From Paenirhodobacter ferrireducens (GTDB lineage: Bacteria; Pseudomonadota; Alphaproteobacteria; Rhodobacterales; Rhodobacteraceae), in the NCBI RefSeq assembly GCF_004022265.1, contig NZ_SAVB01000005.1, forward strand, positions 62,001 to 126,000: a DNA stretch of 64,000 nt. Direction: 5' to 3'. The position numbers and the translations under genes are program-made. How positions within the stretch are numbered: position 1 is the stretch's first letter; the number at the start of each line of letters is the position of its first letter. Under the pieces are notes generated by a model. It worked only from the letters and a program-made list of their open reading frames with translations, was not told where the DNA came from and made no database searches. Positions 55,768 to 64,000 of this stretch are shown piece after piece.

Positions 55768-56301
55768 ATGACCGAAACGTTATGGATCTTCGGCTATGGC
55801 TCGCTGATCTGGGACCCGGGCTTCGCGCCCGCCGAGAGCCGCCGCGCACGGCTTGACGGCTGGGCGCGCAGCTTCTGCATGCGCTCGATCCATTTCCGCG
55901 GCACCAGTGCAGCGCCGGGGCTTGTGCTGGCCCTCGATGCGGCCGAGGGGGCAAGCTGCACCGGCCTTGCGCTGCGCGTGCCCGAGGCGCAGGCCGAAGA
56001 GGTTCTGGCCGCGATTCGGGCGCGCGAGCTGGTCTCGGACGCCTATCTCGAGCGGCGCCTGACGGTGACCTGCGAGCAGGGCGAGCAGGTCTCGGTGCTG
56101 GCCTATGTCATCGACCCTGCCGGGCCGCAATATTGCGCGCTTGGCGCCGAGGAACAGGCGCAGATCATCGCCCGAGCCGCGGGCGCGCGCGGGCCGAACC
56201 GCGACTATCTGTGGAACACTGCTCAACATTTGCGCGCGCTTGGCATTCCCGACCCGGAACTCGAGGCGCTTGCCGCACGGGTGCGCGACCTCGCCGGTTA
56301 A
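55768..56301 (+). CDS. chaC: ChaC-family gamma-glutamylcyclotransferase
   Basis: 177 residues. FGYGSLIWDPGF near the start is the phosphate/glutamyl-binding loop, and the catalytic Glu is in RARELVSDAYLERR. ChaC cleaves glutathione to 5-oxoproline and Cys-Gly in the cytoplasm. Size and motif order are as in E. coli ChaC. It lies upstream of the MotA/MotB-like pair, separated by a promoter-like sequence. Confidence 0.9.
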   Translation: MTETLWIFGYGSLIWDPGFAPAESRRARLDGWARSFCMRSIHFRGTSAAPGLVLALDAAEGASCTGLALRVPEAQAEEVLAAIRARELVSDAYLERRLTVTCEQGEQVSVLAYVIDPAGPQYCALGAEEQAQIIARAAGARGPNRDYLWNTAQHLRALGIPDPELEALAARVRDLAG

Positions 56302-56304
56302 GTC

Positions 56305-56333
56305 TTGGCACTGTCGCAGCCGCCGCCTATCCT
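56305..56333 (+). promoter_or_regulatory. Candidate promoter of the MotA/MotB-like pair
   Basis: TTGGCA and TATCCT with a 17-bp spacer in the 60-bp gap after chaC. Confidence 0.5.
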
Positions 56334-56361
56334 CGCGCCAAGAACAAGCGAGAGGCAGACC

Positions 56362-57555
56362 ATGCGCGCCCCTGTCCGGCGGCCCGAGCCGCATTTTTCC
56401 CAGCCGGTCCGGCAGGTCACGCTGATGCTGATGGCGCTTGCGCTGGTCGGCGCGGGCGGCTGGTTCGCCTATGCCCGGATCTTCCCGGTCTTCCTCGCCA
56501 ACCCCTGGCTGAACGGGCTGATCGGTACGGTCTTCGTGCTGGGCATCCTGACCTGCTTCTGGCAGGTGGCGCAGCTGGTCGCGGCGGTGAGCTGGATCGA
56601 GAGCTTTGCCGCCGACCGCCCCGGCCGGCCGCAGCTGCAGGCGCCGCAGATGCTCGCGCCGCTGGCCGCGCTGCTGGGCAGCCGCGGCGCCACCCGCTCG
56701 ATCGCGACCACGGCCGGCCGCTCGATCCTCGAATCCGTCGCCACCCGGATCGAGGAGGCGCGCGACATCACGCGCTATCTGACCAACCTGCTGATCTTCC
56801 TCGGTCTTCTGGGCACCTTCTATGGGCTGGCAACGACCGTGCCGGCGGTGGTCGACACCATCCGCGCGCTGGCCCCGCAGCCCGGCGAGACCGCGACGGC
56901 GGTCTTCGACCGGCTGATGACGGGGCTTGAATCGCAGCTGGGCGGCATGGGCACGGCGTTCTCCTCCTCGCTGCTGGGCCTTGCCGGGTCGCTGGTCGTC
57001 GGCCTGCTCGAGCTGTTCGTGACGCATGGCCAGAACCGCTTCTATCGCGAGCTCGAGGAATGGATCTCCTCGATCACCCGGCTCAGCTTTGCCGCCGCCG
57101 AGGGCGATGGCGAGGCCTCGGCGGTGGTCGAGATCCTCGACCACATGGCCGAGCAGATGGACGCGCTGCAGACGCTTTTCGTGCGTTCTGAGCACGCGCG
57201 CGGGCAGACCGAGACGCAGCTTGCGCAGCTGACCGACGCCTTCGCCGGGCTGGCGCAGAACCTTGGCACCGATCTGTCGACCCGCGCCGAGCAAAGCGCG
57301 TCGCTCGCCAAGATGGCGGGCGGGCAGGACCGGCTGGTGACCGCGCTCGAGGCGCTGACGCAGCGGGCGGCTGCGGCGCAGGACAGCGAGGTCGATGCCG
57401 AGATGCGGATGCGGCTGCGCTCGATCGACCTGCAGCTTTTGCGCCTGCTCGAGGAGCTGTCGGCCGGCCGGCAGGAAAGCATGGCCGAGCTGCGCAACGA
57501 TTTCGCCGCGCTGACCCGCGCGATCCTGACCCGCCCGCGCGGGCAGGAGGGCTGA
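56362..57555 (+). CDS. MotA/TolQ/ExbB-like proton channel subunit
   Basis: 397 residues: two N-terminal helices (about 20-80), then two more (LTNLLIFLGLLGTFYGLATTV near 150 and SSSLLGLAGSLVVGLLELF near 205) that carry the family MotA_ExbB pattern, and a long cytoplasmic helical tail (about 240-390) with coiled-coil character. The partner gene starts 1 bp after its stop. Together they should form a stator-like ion-driven motor; no flagellar or Ton genes are nearby. Likely role is in envelope or chromosome-linked force transmission, unknown. Confidence 0.82.
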   Translation: MRAPVRRPEPHFSQPVRQVTLMLMALALVGAGGWFAYARIFPVFLANPWLNGLIGTVFVLGILTCFWQVAQLVAAVSWIESFAADRPGRPQLQAPQMLAPLAALLGSRGATRSIATTAGRSILESVATRIEEARDITRYLTNLLIFLGLLGTFYGLATTVPAVVDTIRALAPQPGETATAVFDRLMTGLESQLGGMGTAFSSSLLGLAGSLVVGLLELFVTHGQNRFYRELEEWISSITRLSFAAAEGDGEASAVVEILDHMAEQMDALQTLFVRSEHARGQTETQLAQLTDAFAGLAQNLGTDLSTRAEQSASLAKMAGGQDRLVTALEALTQRAAAAQDSEVDAEMRMRLRSIDLQLLRLLEELSAGRQESMAELRNDFAALTRAILTRPRGQEG

Positions 57556-57556
57556 G

Positions 57557-58864
57557 ATGGCGCTCCCCCGCCGCGGCGGCGCGCGGTTCTCGACCAATGT
57601 CTGGCCGGGCTTCGTCGACGCCATGGGTGCGCTGCTGATGGTGCTGATCTTCGTGCTGTCGATCTTCATGATCATGCAGTCGATGTTGCGCGACACGATC
57701 ACCAGCAAGGAAAACGAGCTGACCGCGCTGACCCAGCAGGTGAACGGCCTGTCGCAGGCGCTGTCGCTGGAGCGGGCGCGGGCGAAGGATCTGGCCGGGC
57801 AGCTGGATGCGGCGGGGCAGAAGATCACCGATTTCGAGGCGCAGGTGGCCAGCCTGATCGCCGCGCGCGATGCGGCGAAGGCCGATGCCGATGCCAGCGC
57901 CGCGGCGCTCAAGCTCGACAAGGCGACGATCGAGGAGTTGCGGGCCAAGCTGAAATCCTCGGGCGACGAGGTCGCGGCGATGACCCTTGCGCTCGAGGCC
58001 GAGCGGCAGAAGGCGGCCGAGACGCTGACCCTGCTGGCCGCGGCGCAGGCCTCCGAGGCGGAGCTGAAGCAGCAGCTGGCGACGCAGATGACCGAGGCCG
58101 AGAAGGCCGCGGCGCTGCGCGCGGTGGCCGAGAAGGCGCTGGCCGATCAGACCCAGCTCAGCGACCGCAATGCCGAGAAGGTGGCGCTGCTGAACGTGCA
58201 GATCGCGGCGTTGCGCAATCAGCTTGGCGAGCTGCAATCGGTGCTCGATGCCGCACAGGCGCGCGATGCGGCCTCGAAAGTGCAGGTCGAGACGTTGGGG
58301 GCGCAGCTGAATGCGGCGCTTGCCCAGACCGCGGCCGAGCAGAAGCGCCGCGCCGAGCTGGAGGCCGAGGCGCGCAAGAAGGCCGAGGCCGAGGCGCAGG
58401 ATCTGGCGAAGTATCGGTCCGAGTTCTTCGGGCGGATGTCGCAGCTCTTGCAGGGCCGCGAGGGGGTGCGCATCGTCGGCGACCGTTTCGTCTTTTCCTC
58501 GGAAGTGCTGTTCCAGCTCGGCTCGGCGGATCTCTCGCCCGAGGGCAAGGCGCAGATCGCCCGCGTCGCCGAGACCTTCCGCGAGCTGGCCTCGGACATC
58601 CCTCCGACGATCTCCTGGATCCTCGAGGTCGACGGCTTCACCGATGACACGCCGCTGTCTGGGCAGGGGGCATTTCGCGACAACTGGGAGCTGAGCCAGG
58701 CGCGGGCGCTGTCGGTGGTGCGCTACCTCATCGACGATCTGGGCTTTCCGCCGCGGCGGCTGGCGGCGACGGGCTTTGGCCAGTATCAGCCGGTGGTCGG
58801 TGGCACGAGCGAGACGGCGCGGGCGCAGAACCGGCGCATCGAGCTGAAGCTGACCGAGCGCTGA
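57557..58864 (+). CDS. MotB/OmpA-type peptidoglycan-binding partner of the proton channel
   Basis: 435 residues: single N-terminal helix with the conserved channel aspartate (PGFVDAMGALLMVLIFVLS, near 22), a long Ala/Glu/Lys-rich coiled coil (about 45-290) and an OmpA-like domain (about 300-430; FQLGSADLSPEGK; GFTDDTP; NWELSQARALSVVRYL; GFGQYQPV; NRRIELKL). Typical flagellar MotB is about 260-300 residues, so the periplasmic arm here is unusually long. Confidence 0.85.
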   Translation: MALPRRGGARFSTNVWPGFVDAMGALLMVLIFVLSIFMIMQSMLRDTITSKENELTALTQQVNGLSQALSLERARAKDLAGQLDAAGQKITDFEAQVASLIAARDAAKADADASAAALKLDKATIEELRAKLKSSGDEVAAMTLALEAERQKAAETLTLLAAAQASEAELKQQLATQMTEAEKAAALRAVAEKALADQTQLSDRNAEKVALLNVQIAALRNQLGELQSVLDAAQARDAASKVQVETLGAQLNAALAQTAAEQKRRAELEAEARKKAEAEAQDLAKYRSEFFGRMSQLLQGREGVRIVGDRFVFSSEVLFQLGSADLSPEGKAQIARVAETFRELASDIPPTISWILEVDGFTDDTPLSGQGAFRDNWELSQARALSVVRYLIDDLGFPPRRLAATGFGQYQPVVGGTSETARAQNRRIELKLTER

Positions 58865-58900
58865 GACGGCGGGCGGAGGCCTGCGGTCTTGGTCGGGCAG

Positions 58901-58960
58901 GGGGGCGCTGCCCCCCGTGGCCTGCGGCCACGCCCCCCGGGATATTTGCGGCAATTGGAA
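58901..58960 (+). repeat. Intergenic palindromic repeat, copy 2
   Basis: GGGGGCGCTGCCCCCC, central stem CGTGGCC/GGCCACG, then CCCCCCGGGATATTTGCGGCAA. Same outline as copy 1 at 50757-50819 with a different but still paired central stem. Sits behind the MotB-like gene. Confidence 0.75.
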
Positions 58961-59124
58961 GCCGGGGGCGGTTTTTCACGAAATCACGAGGGCGCGCGCG
59001 GGGGCTTGACGGGTGCCGCGCGGCGCTGCATCTGGCGCTGTCCCCTGCCTAGGTCGATCATGCGTCAGCCCCTGTCGTAACCCCCCGTTCCTGACCCCTT
59101 GCCCGTGTGTTCAGGAGCCTTGTG

Positions 59125-60061
59125 ATGACCCCCCCCCCAGTTTTCTTCCGGCGATCTGATCGCCGATCGCCGCGCCGACTATGCCGAGGGCCTGCTGACC
59201 GCGGGCGAGGCGGCGGCGGCGGCCGATCTTTATGCTCAGGCGCTCGAGGTTGCGCCGGGTTGGGGAGCGGGCTGGTATCGGCTGGGCGAGATCCGCGCCG
59301 AGCACGATCTGCCGGGGGCGGCCGAGGCCTTTGCCGAGGCGCTGCGGCTAGACCCGGCCGATGTGATGGGGGCGGCGCTGCGGCTTGACCTGTTGCGCCC
59401 GCGACCGGCGGCCGAGACCATGCCCTCGGCCTTTGTCGAGACGCTGTTCGATCAGTATGCCAGCCATTTCGACGCGTCCTTGGTCGGCACGCTCGACTAT
59501 CGCGGGCCGCAGCTGATCCGGGCGGGGCTGGGCGGGTGCCACGGTCGGGTGCTGGATCTCGGTTGCGGCACCGGGCTGATGGGGGCCGAGCTGCGTCCGC
59601 TCGCCGGCTGGCTCGAGGGGTGGGACATCTCGGCCGAGATGCTGCGCGAGGCCGGGGCGAAGGGGATCTATGACCGGCTGGAGAAGGCCGATCTGTCGGC
59701 GCTGCCGGTGCCGGCCGAGCGGTGGGATCTGGTGACGGCGGCCGATGTCTTTTCCTATCTCGGCGCGCTCGAGCGGATCGTCGGCTGGGTGGCGCTGGCG
59801 CTGGTGCCGGGGGGCAGTTTCGCCTTCACCACCGAGGCGCATGACGGGCCCGAGCCGCTGGTTCTGCGCGAGAGCCGCCGCTATGCGCATTCCGAGCCCT
59901 ATCTGCGGGCATTGCTAGCCGAGGCGGGGTTCGGCGAGGTGACGGTGCGGCGGGGGATGCTGCGTCGCGACCGGGGCGCCGAGATCGAGAGCTTCGTGGT
60001 TCTGTCCCGGCGCAATCCGGATATGATGGCGGCCATCGGAGAGGCGGTCGTCACCGCCTGA
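59125..60061 (+). CDS. TPR-methyltransferase, reading frame broken by a C10 tract
   Basis: From the ATG at 59125 the natural frame ends after 11 codons because a run of ten C (59129-59138) shifts it. With nine C the frame reads MTPPQFSSGDLIADRR and continues to 60061, about 310 residues. The protein would have two TPR motifs (YAEGLLTAGEAAAAADLYAQALEVAPGW; GAAEAFAEALRLDPAD) and a class I SAM methyltransferase (VLDLGCGTGLMGAEL near 145, then FSYLGALERI). A shorter product from GTG at 59363 would lack the TPR part. Either a phase-variable gene in the off state or a sequencing indel. Confidence 0.8.
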
Positions 60062-60072
60062 GAGGAGGCGGG

Positions 60073-60837
60073 ATGAACGCGCTGGCCTATGAGCATTACA
60101 CCTATGCCGCGGTGGCGGTGATCGGCACCTTGGCGGCGGTCTGGGCGGTCGATCACCTGTTGAACCGCCCGGCGGTCGCGTCGCGCACGGTGCCCTGGCG
60201 CGGCGTGGTGGCGCCCTTCATCAACGTCAATGCGATGCTGTTCGGCCTGACGCTTGCCTTCATCGCGAATGACACCTGGTCGGCGCGCGACCGGGCGATG
60301 GATGCGGTCTTTCGCGAGGCGGACAGTCTGCGCAGCCTGCTGGTGCTGGCCTCGGCGCTGCCAGAGCCTGCGCGGGAGACGATGGCGGGGGCCGTGCGCG
60401 ACTATGGCGCGGCGGCGGCGGGCGAATTCGCGCAGCTGCGCGAGCGCGGGGTGGCGCCTGCGGCGGCGGCGGCGGCCGATGCGCTGTTGCGCCGGGTCGC
60501 GGGGGGCAGTGCCGCGGCCGCGGGCGAGGTGGTGCAGGCCGAGATGCTGCGCCAGGTGATGCGGCTGCGCGATGACCGCGACCTGCGGGTGTCGCTGTCG
60601 CGCACCCATCTGAATCCGCTGAAATGGCTGGGCATGGCGGCGCTCGGTTTCCTCACCATCCTGTCGATCGCGGCGGTGCATCTGGGCGCGCCGAAGGCCG
60701 GAGTGCTGGCGACCGCGCTCTTCGCGCTGGCCGCCGCGCCCTCGGCCGCGATCGTGCTGGTGCAGGGCAACCCGTTTCAGGAGCCTGCCGCGATCAGCGC
60801 CGCGCCGATCCTTGCGGCGATCGCTGGCGAGCCCTGA
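60073..60837 (+). CDS. DUF4239 (bestrophin-like) membrane protein
   Basis: 254 residues with helices near the N-terminus (YAAVAVIGTLAAVWAVDHLL; VNAMLFGLTLAFIAND) and two near the C-terminus, plus EADSLRSLLVLA typical of DUF4239. Family members are thought to be related to bestrophin-type channels, but function is unproven. It starts 11 bp after the methyltransferase gene. Confidence 0.7.
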   Translation: MNALAYEHYTYAAVAVIGTLAAVWAVDHLLNRPAVASRTVPWRGVVAPFINVNAMLFGLTLAFIANDTWSARDRAMDAVFREADSLRSLLVLASALPEPARETMAGAVRDYGAAAAGEFAQLRERGVAPAAAAAADALLRRVAGGSAAAAGEVVQAEMLRQVMRLRDDRDLRVSLSRTHLNPLKWLGMAALGFLTILSIAAVHLGAPKAGVLATALFALAAAPSAAIVLVQGNPFQEPAAISAAPILAAIAGEP

Positions 60838-60843
60838 TCGCGC

Positions 60844-61413
60844 CTATTTGTCGTAGGCGGGCAGGCGCGCGAAATCGAGCGTGGCGAGCACCGGCAGCAT
60901 CGTCGCGCTGTCCATTCCCTGCGCCTGCACCAGCACCCGCCCGCCGACCAGCGCCGAGAGCGAGCCGTCCTGTTCCAGCATGTCCTGCGATCCGGCCTTC
61001 GCGATCTTGCCCATCATCGCCATCATCTGCGGATTGCCGAGCATCCCCGCCATCGAGGCGACCATCGGGCTGTCGGCGGTGAGGGTCAGGGTGAAGCTGT
61101 CGCCCGCGGCGTTGGCATAACGCCCCTCGACGAAATTGCCCGCCATGCCGATCAGCGCCATGCCCTGTCCGCCCTCGGTGGTGACCTCGCGGGTCCAGCC
61201 TGCGGGCGCCTCGGGCAGCATCGCGGCGAGCCTGGCGCTTTGCAGCGCCTGCACCTCCTTCGCGGCCACGGTGATCTGCGTCGCGGTGGTCGACAGATCG
61301 CCCGTGGCATGGGCCGCAAGCGCCGCCTCGAGCGCATCGCCCACTGCATCGGCATGAAGCGGCGCGGCGAGCAGGCCGGCAACGAGGAGGGCGGTGGCAA
61401 ACGTCTGTTTCAT
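60844..61413 (-). CDS. Small exported protein of unknown function
   Basis: 189 residues with a signal peptide (MKQTFATALLVAGLLAAPLHA). The mature part is alpha plus beta (LPEAPAGWTREVTTEGGQGMALIGMAGNFVEGRYANAAGDSFTLTLTADSP), with a Met-rich stretch near 120-135 (MAGMLGNPQMMAMMGKI). No enzyme motif or cysteine seen. I do not recognise the family. Convergent with the DUF4239 gene. Confidence 0.65.
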   Translation of the reverse strand: MKQTFATALLVAGLLAAPLHADAVGDALEAALAAHATGDLSTTATQITVAAKEVQALQSARLAAMLPEAPAGWTREVTTEGGQGMALIGMAGNFVEGRYANAAGDSFTLTLTADSPMVASMAGMLGNPQMMAMMGKIAKAGSQDMLEQDGSLSALVGGRVLVQAQGMDSATMLPVLATLDFARLPAYDK

Positions 61414-61704
61414 CGTCGTCTTTCCCTGGGTTCAGTCGGTGGCGCACGCCTCGGGCGCGGGGGTGAAACTGTGGTCAGTCGCGCCTGTCCCCTTGCGCGG
61501 GTCCGGGGGCACTGCGCAAGGGGGGCAGGCGCACCGCCGACCGGCCGGAAACCCGGTGCCGGTCGCCCGGATCTGCCGTCCTGAGGCTGAAATGGCTCAT
61601 GTCAAAATCCGGTGGGCTGCGGGGCGCACCGGAACATTGCACATGGAAAATGACGTCAGGTCAATCGCCGAGAGCGGGGCGCGGCGAGCCGCGCCCCGGA
61701 AGGT
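61414..61704. repeat. Intergenic region with two long hairpins
   Basis: 291 bp without a convincing gene. An imperfect inverted repeat of 18/19 bases (61481-61498 and 61514-61532) and a perfect 10-bp one (61676-61685 and 61688-61697) right after the decarboxylase stop. Neither is followed by a U-run; terminator or RNA-protecting roles are possible. Confidence 0.6.
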
Positions 61705-64000
61705 TCAGCCCTGCGCGTCCCCGGCAGCGACGCAATCTGCATAGTAATGCACCGTGCCGTCGGCCTCGGTCTCCTGCACGAGGCCGTGGATGTCGGTCTC
61801 GAAGCCCGGGCATTCGCGCGCGAATTCGCGGTTGAACTTGAGGTATTCGACGATGCGCGGGTTGAACACCTCGCCCGGGATCAGCAGCGGGATGCCCGGC
61901 GGATAGGGGGTGACGAGCGAGGTGGTGATGCGCCCCTCGAGATCGTCGATCGCCACCCGCTCGGTGGTGCGGCGGGCGATATGGGCGAAGGCGTCCGAGG
62001 GTTTCATCGCCGGGGTCAGGTCGCTCAGATAGATCTCGGTGGTCAGCCGCGCGACGTCATACTTGGCGTAAAGCGCGTGCACATGGGCGCAGAGGTCGCG
62101 CAGGCCCATGTGTTCATAGCGCGGCTGCTTGGCGCAGAACTCGGGCATGGTGCGCCACATCGGGTGGTTCTTCTCGTAATCGTCCTTGAACTGCTGCAGC
62201 GCGGTCAGAAGCGTGTTCCAGCGGCCCTTGGTGATGCCGATGGTGAACATGATGAAGAAGGAATAGAGCCCGGTCTTTTCCACCACCACGCCATGTTCGG
62301 CGAGGTATTTCGTCACGATCGAGGCCGGGATGCCCCAGTCCTCGAACCGGCCGTCGAGGTTCAGCCCGGGGGTGATGATCGTCGCCTTGATCGGGTCGAG
62401 CATGTTGAACCCGGGCGCCATGTCGCCAAAGCCGTGCCAGCTGTCCTCGCCGTCCGAGGGGTGGACGCCATCGGCATCGGTGCGCCGCAGCACCCAGTCC
62501 TTGGTGCGGCCGATGCCTTCCTCGGCCAGCTCCTCCGGGCCCCAGACCTTGAACCACCAGTCGTCGTCGCCGTATTCGTCGTCGACCTTGCGCATCGCGC
62601 GGCGGAAATCGAGCGCTTCCATGATGCTCTCTTCCACCAGCGCCTCGCCGCCCGGCGGTTCCATCATCGCCGCGGCGACGTCGCAGCTTGCGATGATCGA
62701 GTATTGCGGGCTGGTCGAGGTGTGCATCAGGTAGGATTCGTTGAAGAGATGGCGGTCGAGCTTGGTCTCTTCGCTGTCCTGCACCAGCACGTGGCTCGCC
62801 TGGCTGATGCCGGCGAGGAGCTTGTGGATCGACTGCGTCGCATAGACGACCGAGGCGCGGGTGCGCGGCCGCTTGCGGCCCATCGAGTGATACTGGCCGT
62901 AGAACGGGTGGAAGGCCGCATGCGGCAGCCAGGCTTCGTCGAAATGCAGGTTCTCGACCCAGCCGTCGAGCAGGGTCTTGATGACCTCGGTGTTGTAAAG
63001 GACGCCGTCATAGGTCGATTGCGTCAGCGTCATGATCCGCGGCTTCACCCGCTCGGCGTCATAGTCCCTGAGCAGCGGGTTCGCCCGGATCTTGGCGCGG
63101 ATCGTCTCGGGCTCGAATTCCGAGCGCTGGATCGGGCCGATGATGCCCCAGTGGTTGCGCGTGGGCTTGAGGAACACCGGGATCGCGCCGGTCATGATGA
63201 TCGAGTGCAGGATCGACTTGTGGCAGTTGCGGTCCACCACCACCACATCGCCCGGCGCCACGGTATGGTGCCAGACCATCTTGTTCGAGGTCGAGGTGCC
63301 GTTGGTGACAAAGAAGCAATGGTCGGCGTTGAAGATCCGCGCGGCGTTACGCTCGGAAGCGCCGATCGCGCCGTTGTGGTCAAGCAGCTGACCGAGTTCC
63401 TCGACCGCGTTGCAGACGTCGGCGCGCAGCATGTTCTCACCGTAGAACTGGTGATACATCTGCCCGATCGGCGATTTCAGGAAGGCGACGCCGCCCGAAT
63501 GGCCCGGGCAGTGCCACGAGTAGGAGCCGTCCTCGGCATAGTCGAGCAGGGCGCGGAAGAACGGCGGCTGGATCGCCTCGAGATAGCTTTTCGCCTCGCG
63601 GATGATGTGCTTGGCGACGAACTCGGGCGTATCCTCGAACATGTGGATGAAGCCGTGCAGCTCGCGCAGGATGTCGTTCGGAAGGTGCCGCGCGGTCTTC
63701 GTCTCGCCATAGATGTAGATCGGCACCTCGGCGTTCTTCCAGCGCACCTCCTCGATGAAGTTGCGCAGGTTCATCACCGCCGGGTCGAGATCGGGGCCGG
63801 GGGTGAATTCCTCGTCGTCGATCGACAGCAGGAAGGCCGAGGCGCGCGACTGCTGCTGGGCGAATTTCGACAGATCGCCATAGCTCGTCACGCCGAGCAC
63901 CTCGAAGCCCTCGTCCTCGATCGCCTGGGCCAGGGCCCGGATGCCGAGACCCGAGGAGTTCTCGGAGCGGAAATCCTCGTCGATGATGACGATCGGGAAG
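61705..64000 (-). CDS. Orn/Lys/Arg decarboxylase (5-prime end beyond window)
   Basis: 765 residues visible; the frame stays open through the right edge (FPIVIIDEDFRSENSSGLGIRALAQ), so the start lies outside. N-terminal wing domain resembling a receiver fold, then the PLP core with HSGGVAF, STSTSNKMVWHHTVAPGDVVVVDRNCHKSILH, DEAW and the PLP lysine in QSIHKLLAGISQASH, and a C-terminal domain from about 600. Matches large inducible-type amino acid decarboxylases that make putrescine, cadaverine or agmatine; substrate not clear. It could feed the polyamine pool handled by the Pot-type transporter. Confidence 0.9.
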   Translation of the reverse strand, partial: FPIVIIDEDFRSENSSGLGIRALAQAIEDEGFEVLGVTSYGDLSKFAQQQSRASAFLLSIDDEEFTPGPDLDPAVMNLRNFIEEVRWKNAEVPIYIYGETKTARHLPNDILRELHGFIHMFEDTPEFVAKHIIREAKSYLEAIQPPFFRALLDYAEDGSYSWHCPGHSGGVAFLKSPIGQMYHQFYGENMLRADVCNAVEELGQLLDHNGAIGASERNAARIFNADHCFFVTNGTSTSNKMVWHHTVAPGDVVVVDRNCHKSILHSIIMTGAIPVFLKPTRNHWGIIGPIQRSEFEPETIRAKIRANPLLRDYDAERVKPRIMTLTQSTYDGVLYNTEVIKTLLDGWVENLHFDEAWLPHAAFHPFYGQYHSMGRKRPRTRASVVYATQSIHKLLAGISQASHVLVQDSEETKLDRHLFNESYLMHTSTSPQYSIIASCDVAAAMMEPPGGEALVEESIMEALDFRRAMRKVDDEYGDDDWWFKVWGPEELAEEGIGRTKDWVLRRTDADGVHPSDGEDSWHGFGDMAPGFNMLDPIKATIITPGLNLDGRFEDWGIPASIVTKYLAEHGVVVEKTGLYSFFIMFTIGITKGRWNTLLTALQQFKDDYEKNHPMWRTMPEFCAKQPRYEHMGLRDLCAHVHALYAKYDVARLTTEIYLSDLTPAMKPSDAFAHIARRTTERVAIDDLEGRITTSLVTPYPPGIPLLIPGEVFNPRIVEYLKFNREFARECPGFETDIHGLVQETEADGTVHYYADCVAAGDAQG

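Noticed and set aside
56362-58864. Zorya-type phage-defence motor (ZorAB-like)
   Set aside because: MotA/MotB-like pair with long tails is present, but no ZorC, ZorD or ZorE-type gene adjoins; neighbours are chaC and a methyltransferase.

Overview
The window is about 64 kb of very GC-rich chromosome from an alphaproteobacterium, most likely a Rhodobacterales member (Rhodobacter/Paracoccus-like). The evidence is GC-rich codon use, tight ATGA/TGATG gene overlaps, the rpsD-hisC-tyrC neighbourhood, a split methionine synthase, CbiZ-type cobalamin salvage, an ATTC-N8-GAAT (SqrR-like) operator and a short sigma-54 paralogue. I see no tRNA, rRNA, CRISPR array, prophage or insertion sequence.

Layout. 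(1) 1-2127: AraC-type regulator (cut by the left edge) divergent from an SLC13-type anion transporter. (2) 2132-11441: a LysR gene followed by a minus-strand sugar-type ABC operon: permease, binding protein, a permease fused to a beta-propeller lactonase-like domain, a second SMP-30-type protein, a double ATPase, an AhpD-like protein and a quinone oxidoreductase. (3) 11691-14025: gbcA-gbcB-type glycine betaine monooxygenase, closed by a strong terminator. (4) 14113-23390: cobalamin riboswitch, btuB-btuF-btuC-btuD-cbiZ, then a two-gene split metH; B12 uptake, remodelling and use in one block. (5) 23527-28407: PLP dehydratase; fadN-like and acyl-CoA ligase operon. (6) 28705-32573: hybrid PAS kinase and response regulator; a sulfide:quinone-reductase-like gene with an SqrR-like operator.

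(7) 32669-48231 is the most interesting part: fourteen minus-strand genes, nearly gapless. In transcription order they are P450, [3Fe-4S] ferredoxin, FAD reductase, two glutamine-synthetase-like ligases, a PAS-only protein, a sigma-54 activator with GAFTGA, PotD-A-B-C-type polyamine/amine transporter, aldehyde dehydrogenase, class I glutamine amidotransferase and a short RpoN paralogue. A canonical GG-N10-GC sigma-54 promoter lies just upstream of the P450 gene. The gene content combines the mycobacterial morpholine/piperidine P450 set (P450, ferredoxin, reductase, GS-like) with Puu-type gamma-glutamylation logic. I infer a self-contained, sigma-54-controlled amine catabolic system carrying its own sigma factor; the substrate is unknown.

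(8) 48597-64000: LpxR-like lipid A deacylase, Hint-domain protein, rpsD with a structured leader, hisC-tyrC-extensin-like peptidase, DUF2125 protein, ChaC, a non-flagellar MotA/MotB-like pair, a TPR-methyltransferase whose frame is broken by a run of ten C, a DUF4239 membrane protein, a small exported protein and an Orn/Lys/Arg decarboxylase that runs off the right edge.
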